Positions 1-8,909 of a stretch of 64,000 nt of DNA are shown one piece after another. How positions within the stretch are numbered: position 1 is the stretch's first letter; each line of letters starts with the position of its first letter. The notes below the pieces were generated by a model, which was given only the letters and a program-made list of their open reading frames with translations, searched no databases and was not told where the DNA came from. The DNA comes from an uncultured Rhodospirillaceae bacterium (GTDB lineage Bacteria; Pseudomonadota; Alphaproteobacteria; Azospirillales; Azospirillaceae), in NCBI GenBank assembly GCA_937927415.1, contig CALBDS010000003.1:372001-436000 (forward strand). The letters run 5' to 3'. Both the position numbers and the translations under genes were made by a program.

Positions 1-1075
1 AGATGAAGGGTTTCAGCGCCGACCCCGGCGACCGGCGGGCGCGCAGCAGATCCACCCAGCCCTGGCGGCGGTCGTCCAGCGGGTCCGGCCCCCCCACCGC
101 CGCCAGCACCGCACGGCTGGCGTTGTCCACCACCACGAGCGCCAGCCCGGCCCGTTCGTGCAGCCCGGCCGCCTCCGCCCGCGCCAGATCCTGCACCGCG
201 CGCTGCAACGGTCCGTCGATGGTGGTGCGGATCACCACCTGCCCTGGATGGGTGCGCACCAGCCGTTCGGCCAGATGGGCCGCGTCCATCGGTGCGGGGG
301 CACGGACCACGGGAACCGGCTCCTCATTGTCTTCGCGTGCCTGGGCCGCGGTGATGGCGCCGGCCTCCACCGCCCGCTCCAGCACCTTGGCGCGGGCGGC
401 GCGGGCGCGGTCGGGAAAACGGTCGGGGCGCAGGGCGGTGGGCGATTGCGGCAGGGCCACCAGCAGCGCCGCCTCCCCCACCGTCAGTTCCTGCGGTTCC
501 TTGCCGAAATAGGCACGGGCTGCGGCCCGCACCCCTTCCAGATTGCCGCCGTAGGGGGCGAGCGTCAGATAGAACGACAGGATGGTGCGTTTGTCGAACC
601 GCACCTCCAACTGCGCCGCCCGCAGCATGTCCTGCAGCTTCCCCATCAGGCTGCGCGGGTGGGGTTCCAGCAGGCGGGCCACCTGCATGGTGATGGTGGA
701 TGCCCCCGACACCACCCGGCCCGACGCCACGTTCTGTCCCGCCGCCCGCAGCAGCGCCAGGGGATCGATGCCGCCGTGGGCGAAGAACCGCCGGTCCTCA
801 TAGGCCAGCAGCAGATGGATCATCATGGGATCCACCGGCTCCTCCGCCGCCACCGGCAACCGCCACGCCCCTTCCCCGTTCAGGAACAGCCGCAAGGGAC
901 GCCCGTCCCGGTCCACCACCGCCGGGGACAGGTCGGCCAGCCGCCCCAGATCGGGGGGGAACAGCCGGTCCAGCGCCCACACCGCCGCCCCCAGCCCGAC
1001 CAGCGCCAACAGCAACCCCAGCCCCCAGCGCCGGATCCGCCGTCGTGTGGCGGTGGTGCCCATGGCGGCGTCCAT
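1..1075 (-). CDS. pbpC: Penicillin-binding protein 1C, N-terminal part (cut by window edge)
   Basis: Bifunctional class A PBP that would polymerise and cross-link peptidoglycan at the inner-membrane face. Translating the minus strand from the ATG at 1075 gives 358 codons with no stop before the edge. A membrane anchor lies at about residues 17-34. The glycosyltransferase-51 signature EDRRFFAHGGID starts at residue 93 with the catalytic Glu first, and GASTITMQ follows. The last visible residues, GSALKPFI, carry the transpeptidase SxxK motif (Ser352, Lys355). The gene starts 14 bases after the alpha-2-macroglobulin stop. This pairing is the known pbpC/bacterial alpha-2-macroglobulin arrangement, thought to combine wall repair with protease trapping. 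Only the end of the protein is missing. Confidence 0.93.
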   Translation of the reverse strand, partial: MDAAMGTTATRRRIRRWGLGLLLALVGLGAAVWALDRLFPPDLGRLADLSPAVVDRDGRPLRLFLNGEGAWRLPVAAEEPVDPMMIHLLLAYEDRRFFAHGGIDPLALLRAAGQNVASGRVVSGASTITMQVARLLEPHPRSLMGKLQDMLRAAQLEVRFDKRTILSFYLTLAPYGGNLEGVRAAARAYFGKEPQELTVGEAALLVALPQSPTALRPDRFPDRARAARAKVLERAVEAGAITAAQAREDNEEPVPVVRAPAPMDAAHLAERLVRTHPGQVVIRTTIDGPLQRAVQDLARAEAAGLHERAGLALVVVDNASRAVLAAVGGPDPLDDRRQGWVDLLRARRSPGSALKPFI

Positions 1076-1089
1076 GGCCGCTCCGGCGG

Positions 1090-4000
1090 TCAGGGCGCCG
1101 GCTGGACGGTGATGCGGCCCACCGCCTGCCGGGCAAAGAAGCGGGGCTTGTACATGTCCTCCACCTGCGCGCCGGGCAATTCATAGGTTCCCGGGGTGAT
1201 GGCCCGCACCAGATAGGCCAGCTTGAAACGGGTCTGATCCTCGGTCAGATCGACGGCGGCGACATAGCGGTCGTCCCGCGCTTCCACCGACAGCGGGACC
1301 GTGACATCGGTCAGCCACGCCAGATCGTCGGTGTCGGCCCCGCCCAGATGGCCGTTCTCAATCTCCCAGCCGGCGGGCAGCGGATGGACCACCATGGCCT
1401 GATGGTAGAGGCCGGTGTTCGCTTCCCCCTCCAGCACGATGACGAAAACGTCGTTCTGGCGGATCTGGTCGAGGTTCAGCGGCTCGCCTGAGCGGGTGAA
1501 GAAGTTGCGCTTGATGCGCAGCCCTTCCCGTGCCGCCGGACGCGGTTCGGCCGGGATGCCCGACAGGGAAACCGCCTGCCACACCGCCTCCGCCCCGGCG
1601 TTGGCGACACGGATGCCCTGAGCCAGGGCATCGGGCGGCGGGGCGATGATGACCGGATCGCCGGTGCCGGCCCCGGCAGCCCCGGTGACCGTCAGCCGCA
1701 GCGGCGCCTTGCCGCGCATCAGCGCGTCGGCGGCCATGACGATCCATGCCTGCTCCTGGGTGCTGGTCTGGCGCGCCGCGGTTTCCGAGGCCGGCAGCCG
1801 GTCCACCAGGGTCTGCAGCCGGTTGCCCAGCATCTGCACCTCGCCCATCACCGCCACCAGGGCGGCGGCATCGCGCACGGTGCTGCCGTAATCCACCCAC
1901 CAGGGCTTGCGGTTCAGCTGCGACACGGCGGAGGCAAAGGCGCTTTCCGCCCGCCCCTTGTCGCCCAGCCGGGCGAGCGCCGCCCCCACCTGCCCCTTGG
2001 CCAGCGGTGTGGGCAACTGGTCGAGGAAGGCATCGTGAAGGTAGCGGGCCGGTCCCGGCACCGACACCCCGGCCAGCGCCAGCACATGCAGGGCATAGGC
2101 ACGAGACGCCAGATCCGCCGGTTCCCGCCCGCCGTCGATCAGATGACGGCGCAGCCAGTCCAGCCCGCTGCGCACCGGCTGTTCGGGCACCGCATAGCCC
2201 TTGGTCCGCGCCCGGACCAGGAATTCCATGGCATAGGCGGTGATCCAGGCATCGGTATCGCCCACCGCACTCCACAGGCCGAATGACCCGTCGTAACGCT
2301 GGCGGTCGAGAACGCGGGACACCGCCCCCGCCACGCGCCCTTCCAGGGTGGTGTCGGTCTTGGCCGTGCGGCCCAGGGCCGCTTCCACATCGCGGACCGA
2401 CAGCAGCGGCAGGGCGCGGCTGACGGTCTGCTCGGTGCAGCCATAGGGGTAGCGGTCCAGCGCCTGGAGGATCCCCGCCAGATCGAACGGCGGCGCGGTG
2501 CTGAAGGTGGCCGCCACCCGCCCGGTGCCGGGCAGGAAACCGGCCAGGGTGGCCGCGTTCAGATCCGCCGTGCCGCCGGGGGCAAGCTGTTGCGTGACGA
2601 ACTGCGTCTCCACCGGGCGCGAAGGCCGGACGGAGATGCCGTAATCATGGCGCACCGCAAAGCCCCCCGGCCCGCTCACCCTCAGCGCCACCGACCCGAT
2701 GCCCGCCTGCACGCCGCGGAACGGCAGGTACAGCGTGCGCCGCTCCCCGGCGGGCAGGTCCACATCCTGCGTGGCCGGCTGGGCGGCATCGCCCACCGCC
2801 ACCGCCCCGCCGCCGTCAACGGCCACGCGGTAGGTGCCCGCCGCCCCTTCCACATTGTGGATGGAAACGGTCAGGCGGCTGTCGTCGCCGGGGGCGAGGA
2901 AGCGCGGCATCACCGCATCGGCGACCACCGGATCGCGCACGGTCAGCCGGGCCGACGCCGATCCCAGCCGCCCCTTGCCGAATCCGACCGCCATCAGCCG
3001 CAATTCGCCGTTGAAGTCGGGAATATCCAAAGTGACGCGCGCCACCCCGTCCGCTCCCACCTTCACCGGCCCCTTGAACAGCGACACCACGGTGAAGGGC
3101 ACCACCGGCAGGGCGGCCCCGCTGGAATCACCCCCCTGGCGCAGGGCGCCGAACGGCCCGTCCAGCATATCCAGCAGCCGCCCGTAATCGTCACGCAGGT
3201 CCAGCCCCAGCATGCGCTTGCCGAAATAATGGCGTCCGGGGTCGGGCGACTGGAAATCGGTCAGGCGCAAAATGCCCTCGTCCACCGCGGCCAGGGTGAC
3301 CCAGGCGTCCTCGTTCTCGCCGCTGGCGGCGGCGACGGTCAGGGCCAGGTCCACCGGGGCGCGCGGGCGCGCCACCTTGGGCGGATCGGCGAAGGCCATG
3401 TCCAGCCGCCGCACCGCCGGGTCGATGCCCAGCCACGCCACACCGATGGCGCGCACCGGCTGCCGTTCCTTCCCCTTCACCGGCGGACGGTAGGCGGTGG
3501 CGATCACATAGGCCCCCGGTCCCCAGGCAGCATCCACGGGAATATCGATGCTGCCGCCGGTGGCCGGCACCGACAGCGTTTTCACCCCCCACACCCGGTC
3601 CGTGGCAATGGTGACCAGCACCTCCCCGGCGAAGGGCGGGGTGATTTTCAGCCGGGCGGTTTCGCCGGGGCCATAGCTTGGCTTGTCGGCAATGATTTCC
3701 AGCGTGTCGGGGGTGTCGCCGCTGCCCGAACTCATCACCCAGCCGGACGAGAAGCGGATGGAGGAAGCGACGCCGGTCGCGGTGTCCGCCACCTCCAGCC
3801 GGTAACGGCCGACCGGGCGCTTGCCGACCGCGATGACCGCCGGAGCATCGGCGCCCACGCTGATCTTGCCCGACGCCGCCGGGGCATCGCGGGTGAAGGC
3901 GCGGTAGGTGTAGCGGCCGTCCTTCATGTACCACTGATAGGTCGTGCGTTCCTCCACCAGCGACCAGGACAGGCCGGGCTTGGCCAGCGGCGAACCGTCG

Positions 4001-6324
4001 GGGGCGACGGCGATCACGTCGAACGCGCCCTCATCCCCCTCGTTCAGCCGCGCCCCTTCGAAGCGGGGACGGATGCCGACGGCATAGGCTTGGGGCCGTA
4101 CGGGAATCGTCACCGATTCGCGGGATGGGCGCCCGCCCGGCTCGGACACCGTGACCCGCACCTCGGCCCGCAGGGGCCGGGTGGTGTCGGGCAGCGGCGG
4201 CAGGGTGACGTCCAGGCGCGCTTCCCCTTGGGCATCGGTGCCGGGGAAGGTCAGCGGCTCCACCTTCGGCTCGAACTTTTCCTGGACCAGCCCGAAACGG
4301 TAGCCCTTGTGCTGGGGATAGGGGTTGGGGTCGGGCTGGAGCGACAGCTCCGCCGTGCCGGGCAGACCAGCGGCGGGCGGGCCGTAGAGGAACCGCCCCT
4401 TCACCAGCACCTCGAACGGCTTGCCCGGCTCCAGGATGGGGGCGGAGGGGGTCAGGTCCACCGCCAGCCGTTCGGGCACGAAATCATCGACCTGGAACGA
4501 CACGCTGCCCACCGGCTCCCCTTTCGGGTCGGTGAAGGCCTGGACGGTCCAACCGCCCAGCGGTGCGGTCCGGCTGAGGGCCAGGGGCAGGACATAGCTG
4601 CCCGCCGGTCCCGGCGCCGGGGTCCCCGACCAGTATTCCGTGCCGCTGGGGCGCAGCACCTTGACCGTCAGGGGGAAGTTCTCCACCGCCTCCGTCTGGG
4701 TGTCGCGCAGCAGGGTGGTGATGTTGACCGTCTCCCCCTGCCGGTAGACGCCGCGGTCGGTGTAGAGGAAGGCATCCATCGGCCCCGGCTGCGCCCGCCC
4801 GCTCACCCCCCGGTCGGACAGGTCGAAGGCGGCGGCCATCAGATCCAGGGCGGCGAAATCCGCCCCGGCATAGGCCATGATCGTCAGAGGCGCGTTGCCG
4901 CCGCTGCCCCGCGCCAGACCGGCGGCAAAGCTGGCCCGCCCGTCGGCGTCGGTGGTGGCGCGGCCCAGTTCGGCGTTGTTGCGGGCGACCAGCGCCACCT
5001 CCACCCCCGGCATCGGCTTGGCGCTGGCGAAGGAGCGGGCGAAGACGCTGATCCCGTCCGCCCCGCGGTAGGCGGTCAGCCCGATGTCGGACACCAACAG
5101 CCATTGGGTGGCACGCTGGTAGGGTCGGGCCGACTCGGGCACGTCCACCGGCTCGGCCATCACGGCGTAAAAACCGGGCTTGGGTTCCGGCACCGCCTGA
5201 CGGAACGGCAGCAGGGTCGTCACCTCGCGGTTGCGCTCCCCGCTGACGGTCAGTTGCCCCTGCCAGACCTTTTCACCCCAGTCGTCGCCGATATCCTCGG
5301 CGGAATATTCCTGCAGCGGTTCCAGAATCCGGGTGCGGATGTTGGGAGCCACGTTGCGGTCGTTGACGCGGAAGACCGTGACCTTCACCTGCTCCAGATT
5401 GACGGTGACCACCGGCACGCCCTCGTTCCCCGTGCGCGGCATGATGAAGCCGGCCCCGCGGAACGCCACCGACGGCTCGCGGTCGGGCACGCGGACGGTC
5501 TGGGTTTCGTCCGCCTTCAGCGCCAGCCCGTCAACGCCCGGCAACCCCTGGCGCAGGGTGACGGTGTAGCTGTTGCCGTGGGACAGGCCGGACACGCACA
5601 GCGACGCGCCGCGGGCGTCCACCGCCCCCTTGACCGCCGGCTCGATCCGCACGAAGTCGGCGAACCGCACCTCCTTGCGCTCGGACAGCGGATCGGCGAA
5701 GCGGAAACAGGCGCGCGGCGGCGTGGCTTCGGCATCCACGGTGACCGCGGCCAGCGTCAGCCCGATGCGCACGCGCAGCCCGGCGACCCGCGCCTCCAGC
5801 CCCGGCGCCCGGGTCTGAAGGATCTCCGGCGGCAGTTCGGGAATTTCCTGAATGGCACGCAGGGCGCGCAGCGACTCCGCCGGGCGGTCGAAAACGCTGT
5901 CGAACAGGTCGGCCAGACGCCACAGCGCCGCCACCTGGATCTCCGTCGTGCCGTTCTGGTACGCCAGGAACGCGGCGTGCAGCGCACGGTCGCGGTTGGG
6001 CTTGGCCAGCCCCATCCAGGCATCGCTGAGCGACAGCCACACCGGGCCTTCCTCGGCTCCCAGGGCGATCGCCTGCTCAAAGGCGGCGATGGCGGCGGGG
6101 ATGTCCTTTTTAGCAAGGGCGGCCTGCGCCTTCTTCGCGGCATCGGCCCGCTGGGCGGCGGTGGCCTGCGGCGGCGCCTTGGCATGGATGGATTGGGCGT
6201 AGGCGGCGGCATCGTTGCCAAGGCCGGGCGGCGCGTAATCGGCCCACCCCGGCGATGCCGTCACCAGCACACCCATGGCAAGACACAGGCAGAACCACAA
6301 GCGGACCAACAGCCGACCGGCCAT
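1090..6324 (-). CDS. Bacterial alpha-2-macroglobulin family protein (periplasmic protease trap)
   Basis: Large 1744-residue protein of the YfhM/ECAM kind, believed to trap proteases that breach the periplasm. I start at the ATG at 6324 because it opens a clear signal peptide ending near SPGWA; an upstream in-frame extension to 6480 has no such feature. Residues about 40-140 look like TPR-type helices (AAIAAFEQAIALG), then come long beta-rich MG-type domains. The thioester motif CTEQ is present at Cys1296-Gln1299 inside YPYGCTEQ, so the covalent trap should work. There is no lipobox Cys after the signal peptide, unlike the E. coli lipoprotein, so this one is probably soluble. It lies directly upstream of pbpC in one transcription unit. 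Confidence 0.93.
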   Translation of the reverse strand: MAGRLLVRLWFCLCLAMGVLVTASPGWADYAPPGLGNDAAAYAQSIHAKAPPQATAAQRADAAKKAQAALAKKDIPAAIAAFEQAIALGAEEGPVWLSLSDAWMGLAKPNRDRALHAAFLAYQNGTTEIQVAALWRLADLFDSVFDRPAESLRALRAIQEIPELPPEILQTRAPGLEARVAGLRVRIGLTLAAVTVDAEATPPRACFRFADPLSERKEVRFADFVRIEPAVKGAVDARGASLCVSGLSHGNSYTVTLRQGLPGVDGLALKADETQTVRVPDREPSVAFRGAGFIMPRTGNEGVPVVTVNLEQVKVTVFRVNDRNVAPNIRTRILEPLQEYSAEDIGDDWGEKVWQGQLTVSGERNREVTTLLPFRQAVPEPKPGFYAVMAEPVDVPESARPYQRATQWLLVSDIGLTAYRGADGISVFARSFASAKPMPGVEVALVARNNAELGRATTDADGRASFAAGLARGSGGNAPLTIMAYAGADFAALDLMAAAFDLSDRGVSGRAQPGPMDAFLYTDRGVYRQGETVNITTLLRDTQTEAVENFPLTVKVLRPSGTEYWSGTPAPGPAGSYVLPLALSRTAPLGGWTVQAFTDPKGEPVGSVSFQVDDFVPERLAVDLTPSAPILEPGKPFEVLVKGRFLYGPPAAGLPGTAELSLQPDPNPYPQHKGYRFGLVQEKFEPKVEPLTFPGTDAQGEARLDVTLPPLPDTTRPLRAEVRVTVSEPGGRPSRESVTIPVRPQAYAVGIRPRFEGARLNEGDEGAFDVIAVAPDGSPLAKPGLSWSLVEERTTYQWYMKDGRYTYRAFTRDAPAASGKISVGADAPAVIAVGKRPVGRYRLEVADTATGVASSIRFSSGWVMSSGSGDTPDTLEIIADKPSYGPGETARLKITPPFAGEVLVTIATDRVWGVKTLSVPATGGSIDIPVDAAWGPGAYVIATAYRPPVKGKERQPVRAIGVAWLGIDPAVRRLDMAFADPPKVARPRAPVDLALTVAAASGENEDAWVTLAAVDEGILRLTDFQSPDPGRHYFGKRMLGLDLRDDYGRLLDMLDGPFGALRQGGDSSGAALPVVPFTVVSLFKGPVKVGADGVARVTLDIPDFNGELRLMAVGFGKGRLGSASARLTVRDPVVADAVMPRFLAPGDDSRLTVSIHNVEGAAGTYRVAVDGGGAVAVGDAAQPATQDVDLPAGERRTLYLPFRGVQAGIGSVALRVSGPGGFAVRHDYGISVRPSRPVETQFVTQQLAPGGTADLNAATLAGFLPGTGRVAATFSTAPPFDLAGILQALDRYPYGCTEQTVSRALPLLSVRDVEAALGRTAKTDTTLEGRVAGAVSRVLDRQRYDGSFGLWSAVGDTDAWITAYAMEFLVRARTKGYAVPEQPVRSGLDWLRRHLIDGGREPADLASRAYALHVLALAGVSVPGPARYLHDAFLDQLPTPLAKGQVGAALARLGDKGRAESAFASAVSQLNRKPWWVDYGSTVRDAAALVAVMGEVQMLGNRLQTLVDRLPASETAARQTSTQEQAWIVMAADALMRGKAPLRLTVTGAAGAGTGDPVIIAPPPDALAQGIRVANAGAEAVWQAVSLSGIPAEPRPAAREGLRIKRNFFTRSGEPLNLDQIRQNDVFVIVLEGEANTGLYHQAMVVHPLPAGWEIENGHLGGADTDDLAWLTDVTVPLSVEARDDRYVAAVDLTEDQTRFKLAYLVRAITPGTYELPGAQVEDMYKPRFFARQAVGRITVQPAP

Positions 6325-6678
6325 GCTGAACCCCCGTCTGGGCAGGACCGCGCCCCGCAGGCATGGGGGCGCATGGCGGATCATAGCGAAGTTCGCGCTT
6401 TGTCCCAAGCCACCCAAAAGACAGAGGGGCCGGAAAGCAGCAACGGCGGCCCCCGGTGTCGTTCCCGGGTGCCGCCGCATCTCTGCCTGGTGTCCGCCGG
6501 CCTTGGAGCCGTTTGACGGGCACCCCCTCTCCCTGACCGCCCTTGCCGGGCCATTGCGGTTCCGCCGCCCGAATCATCGGAAAAGGGCAACGGACCGGGC
6601 CAACTGCCCTGAATTAAAATTACCTTCCCTCAAATGGACAAATCGATATTCTGCATCCTTCCCATAAGGTCAATTTAT
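6325..6678. other. Divergent intergenic region between alpha-2-macroglobulin and lysR genes
   Basis: These 354 bases separate two divergent genes. The part up to about 6600 is GC-rich with no recognisable gene. The stretch 6610-6678 is clearly AT-richer than its surroundings and lies just before the LysR gene, so it probably holds that gene's promoter and the regulator's own binding site. I could not fix a confident -35/-10 pair or a LysR palindrome. Confidence 0.5.
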
Positions 6679-7692
6679 ATGAGCAGCCCCTTGGGCATCG
6701 ACCGCAGCGGCCATCATCTCGACTGGAACCTTCTGCGCACCTTTCTGGTGATCGTGGAGGAAGGTGGGGTCACGCGCGCGGCCTGCCGTCTGGGCCTGAC
6801 GCAACCGGCGGTGAGTCAGGCGCTCAAGCGGCTCGAGGATCAGTTGGGGTGCCCGCTGATCGAACGGGGACAGGGACGCTTCGCCGTCACCCGCGCCGGT
6901 GCCCTGATCCACGAAGAGGTGCGGGATATTTTCGGGACCATCGCTCGCTTCGGCCTGCTGGTCCACGACGCACCCGGGCAGGAGGTGGTGTCGGGAACCG
7001 TCCGGCTGCTGCTGGTCAGCCGCATCGAAGCGGCAATTCTCGATGCCGTGCTGCAGCGGTTCAACGCCCTCCACCCCGCCGCCGACCTGCGAATCGACGT
7101 GATGGCCAGCGCCGACATCCACACGGCCCTGCAGCAGAAGGCCGCCTGCTGCGGCATCGGCCTGCTGCGCGACCAGCCGGCCCATCTGGAGCATCGCATG
7201 TTCACCCGCCAGACCTTCCGCTTCTACTGCGGCCCCCGGCACCGGCTGTTCGGGCGGTCGGGGCTGGAGCCGGCGGATCTGAAGGGGGAAAGCTGGGTGT
7301 CCTTCACCAGCGACCAGATCGACGGGATGATGGCGCCGCTGGCGGTGTTCCGGGTGCAGGAAGGGCTAGGCACACGCATCGCCGGTGCCTCATCGAACAT
7401 GGACGAGGTGCGGCGGATGATCGTCGCCGGTCTGGGAATCGGCCCGCTGCCCATGCACGCCGCCGCCCGCGCGGTGGCCGAGGGCCGGCTGTGGCCATTG
7501 CCGCCGGAAGAGGGGGTGTGCCCCATGAACCTGCATCTGATGTGGAACCCCGCCGCCCGGCTGAACCGGGCGGAACAGGCGTTCCTGGCCGTGGCCCTGG
7601 ACGCGCTGGAGTCGATCCCCCCCGAGCGCCGTTTCGATCCGGCCGCCTGTGCGGCGTGGATGCGCGACGCCCGCCCGGTGCCTAGTGGGTGA
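6679..7692 (+). CDS. LysR-family transcriptional regulator
   Basis: A 337-residue DNA-binding regulator. The N-terminal winged helix-turn-helix is typical (DWNLLRTFLVIVEEGGVTRA, then LTQPAVSQALKRLEDQLG) and is followed by a periplasmic-binding-protein-like effector domain from about residue 95. The ATG at 6679 is preceded by AAGG about ten bases upstream; an ATG 45 bases earlier adds an unlikely tail. The gene overlaps the convergent ybaK gene by 11 bases at its 3' end. The effector domain is rich in Cys (KAACCGIG). The target genes are unknown. The divergent alpha-2-macroglobulin gene is the nearest candidate, but nothing in the sequence proves it. Confidence 0.88.
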   Translation: MSSPLGIDRSGHHLDWNLLRTFLVIVEEGGVTRAACRLGLTQPAVSQALKRLEDQLGCPLIERGQGRFAVTRAGALIHEEVRDIFGTIARFGLLVHDAPGQEVVSGTVRLLLVSRIEAAILDAVLQRFNALHPAADLRIDVMASADIHTALQQKAACCGIGLLRDQPAHLEHRMFTRQTFRFYCGPRHRLFGRSGLEPADLKGESWVSFTSDQIDGMMAPLAVFRVQEGLGTRIAGASSNMDEVRRMIVAGLGIGPLPMHAAARAVAEGRLWPLPPEEGVCPMNLHLMWNPAARLNRAEQAFLAVALDALESIPPERRFDPAACAAWMRDARPVPSG

Positions 7693-8164
7693 TGATCGGC
7701 AGGACGGCCGCACCGAGGATCCGGGCCAGATCGGCGGGTTTCAGCACGATCTGCAGCCCGCGCCGGCCGCCGTTGACCACCATCTCATCCAGCGTCTGCG
7801 CGCTGGCGTCGATGAAGGTGGGCAGGCGCCGTTTCTGGCCTAAGGGGCTGATCCCCCCGACCAGATAGCCCGACGACCGTTCGGCCACCGCCGGGTCGGC
7901 CAGATCGGCCTTTTTCCCCTTGGCCGCCGCCGCCAGCGCCTTCAGATCCAGGCGGGCCGCCACGGGGATCACGGCGCAGACCAGCGCCTTGCCGTCCACC
8001 TGGGCCACCAGGGTCTTGTAGACCAGCACCGGGTCCAGGCCCAAGGCGTCCGCCGCGGCAAGGCCGATGGCGTCGGCGTTGGGATCGTAATCATATTCAA
8101 GCAGACGGTACGCGACTCCCGCCGCCTTGGCTGCGTTGACCGCCGGCGTCACCTTCGCCGCCAT
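7682..8164 (-). CDS. ybaK: YbaK/EbsC-family Cys-tRNA(Pro)/Cys-tRNA(Cys) deacylase
   Basis: A 160-residue single-domain protein of the aminoacyl-tRNA editing superfamily. It hydrolyses Cys mischarged on tRNA(Pro). Family features visible are VYKTLVAQVDGKALVCAVIP with the conserved Lys, the GGISPLGQKRRLPTF segment with the conserved glycines, and the closing GGRRGLQIVLKPADLARIL. Length is normal for the family. The start overlaps the end of the PAP2 gene by 68 bases in another frame, so the two are probably cotranscribed. Confidence 0.92.
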   Translation of the reverse strand: MAAKVTPAVNAAKAAGVAYRLLEYDYDPNADAIGLAAADALGLDPVLVYKTLVAQVDGKALVCAVIPVAARLDLKALAAAAKGKKADLADPAVAERSSGYLVGGISPLGQKRRLPTFIDASAQTLDEMVVNGGRRGLQIVLKPADLARILGAAVLPIITH

Positions 8165-8879
8165 TCGCCGTTCCTTCCTTTTCCACCACCCCGCGCCGTT
8201 GCAGCCACAGGGCCATCAGCCAGCAACTGGCCGACCACGCCGCCCCCACGCACCAGCCGGCCAGCACGTCGGTGGGCCAGTGCACTCCCAGATAAACCCG
8301 GCTGCAGCCCACCAGCACCGTCAGCAGCACCGCCATCAGCAGGATGTACGCCTTCACCCGCCGCCGCGGCTGCACGCGGGCCATCAGCGCGCCCAGCGTC
8401 AGAAAGGCGACCGCCGACAGCATGGCGTGGCCGCTGGGAAAGCTGGCCGTATAGACCACATCCCCGTGCGGCACCAGATCGGGGCGGGGCCGGTCGAAGC
8501 CCATCTTCAGCAGGGTGGACAGCACCATCCCCCCGCCGACCGAGGCCAGCACCATCACCGCAGCCGCCCGCTTGGCCGTCAGCGCCAGATACCCCATGAC
8601 CGCCAGGACCAGCAGGCTGAGGTTGATCGTGCTGCCAAGCGCCGTCAGGTCGCGGGCGGCGTTTTCCACCCACCGCGGCCCGATGGGGTCGGTCAGGTCG
8701 GCGGGGTTGCGCAGAAGCAGCAGAAGCGAACGGTCGAACGCCGTCACCTCCCCCTCCAGCACCGCGCCCGCCAGTTCGACGAACCCCAGCAGCAGTGCGG
8801 CCACCGCCAGAACCGTCAGGAGGATCCGCAGTTCATGACCGCCGATCCGCGCCAGCAGGGCTTCGATGCCGTTTTTCAT
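8097..8879 (-). CDS. PAP2-family membrane phosphatase
   Basis: A 260-residue integral membrane phosphatase of the type-2 phosphatidic acid phosphatase family. Several hydrophobic segments are evident (for example residues 17-40). The three family motifs are complete: KMGFDRPRP, then SFPSGHAM, then SRVYLGVHWPTDVLAG with the catalytic His. The substrate cannot be read from sequence; undecaprenyl pyrophosphate or phosphatidic acid are the common ones. The last 40 residues or so are Gly/Gln-rich and overlap ybaK, so they are probably a non-conserved tail. Confidence 0.9.
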   Translation of the reverse strand: MKNGIEALLARIGGHELRILLTVLAVAALLLGFVELAGAVLEGEVTAFDRSLLLLLRNPADLTDPIGPRWVENAARDLTALGSTINLSLLVLAVMGYLALTAKRAAAVMVLASVGGGMVLSTLLKMGFDRPRPDLVPHGDVVYTASFPSGHAMLSAVAFLTLGALMARVQPRRRVKAYILLMAVLLTVLVGCSRVYLGVHWPTDVLAGWCVGAAWSASCWLMALWLQRRGVVEKEGTANGGEGDAGGQRSQGGGSRVPSA

Positions 8880-8909
8880 GCCGCTTCTCCCCCGACCGGC
8901 CTCCCCTGC

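Noticed and set aside
2590..6516. A 1308-codon open frame on the + strand opposite the alpha-2-macroglobulin gene
   Set aside because: High-GC genes leave long open antisense frames. The product is a low-complexity mixture rich in His, Gly, Arg and Gln with no family motif, while the opposite strand encodes a clear protein.
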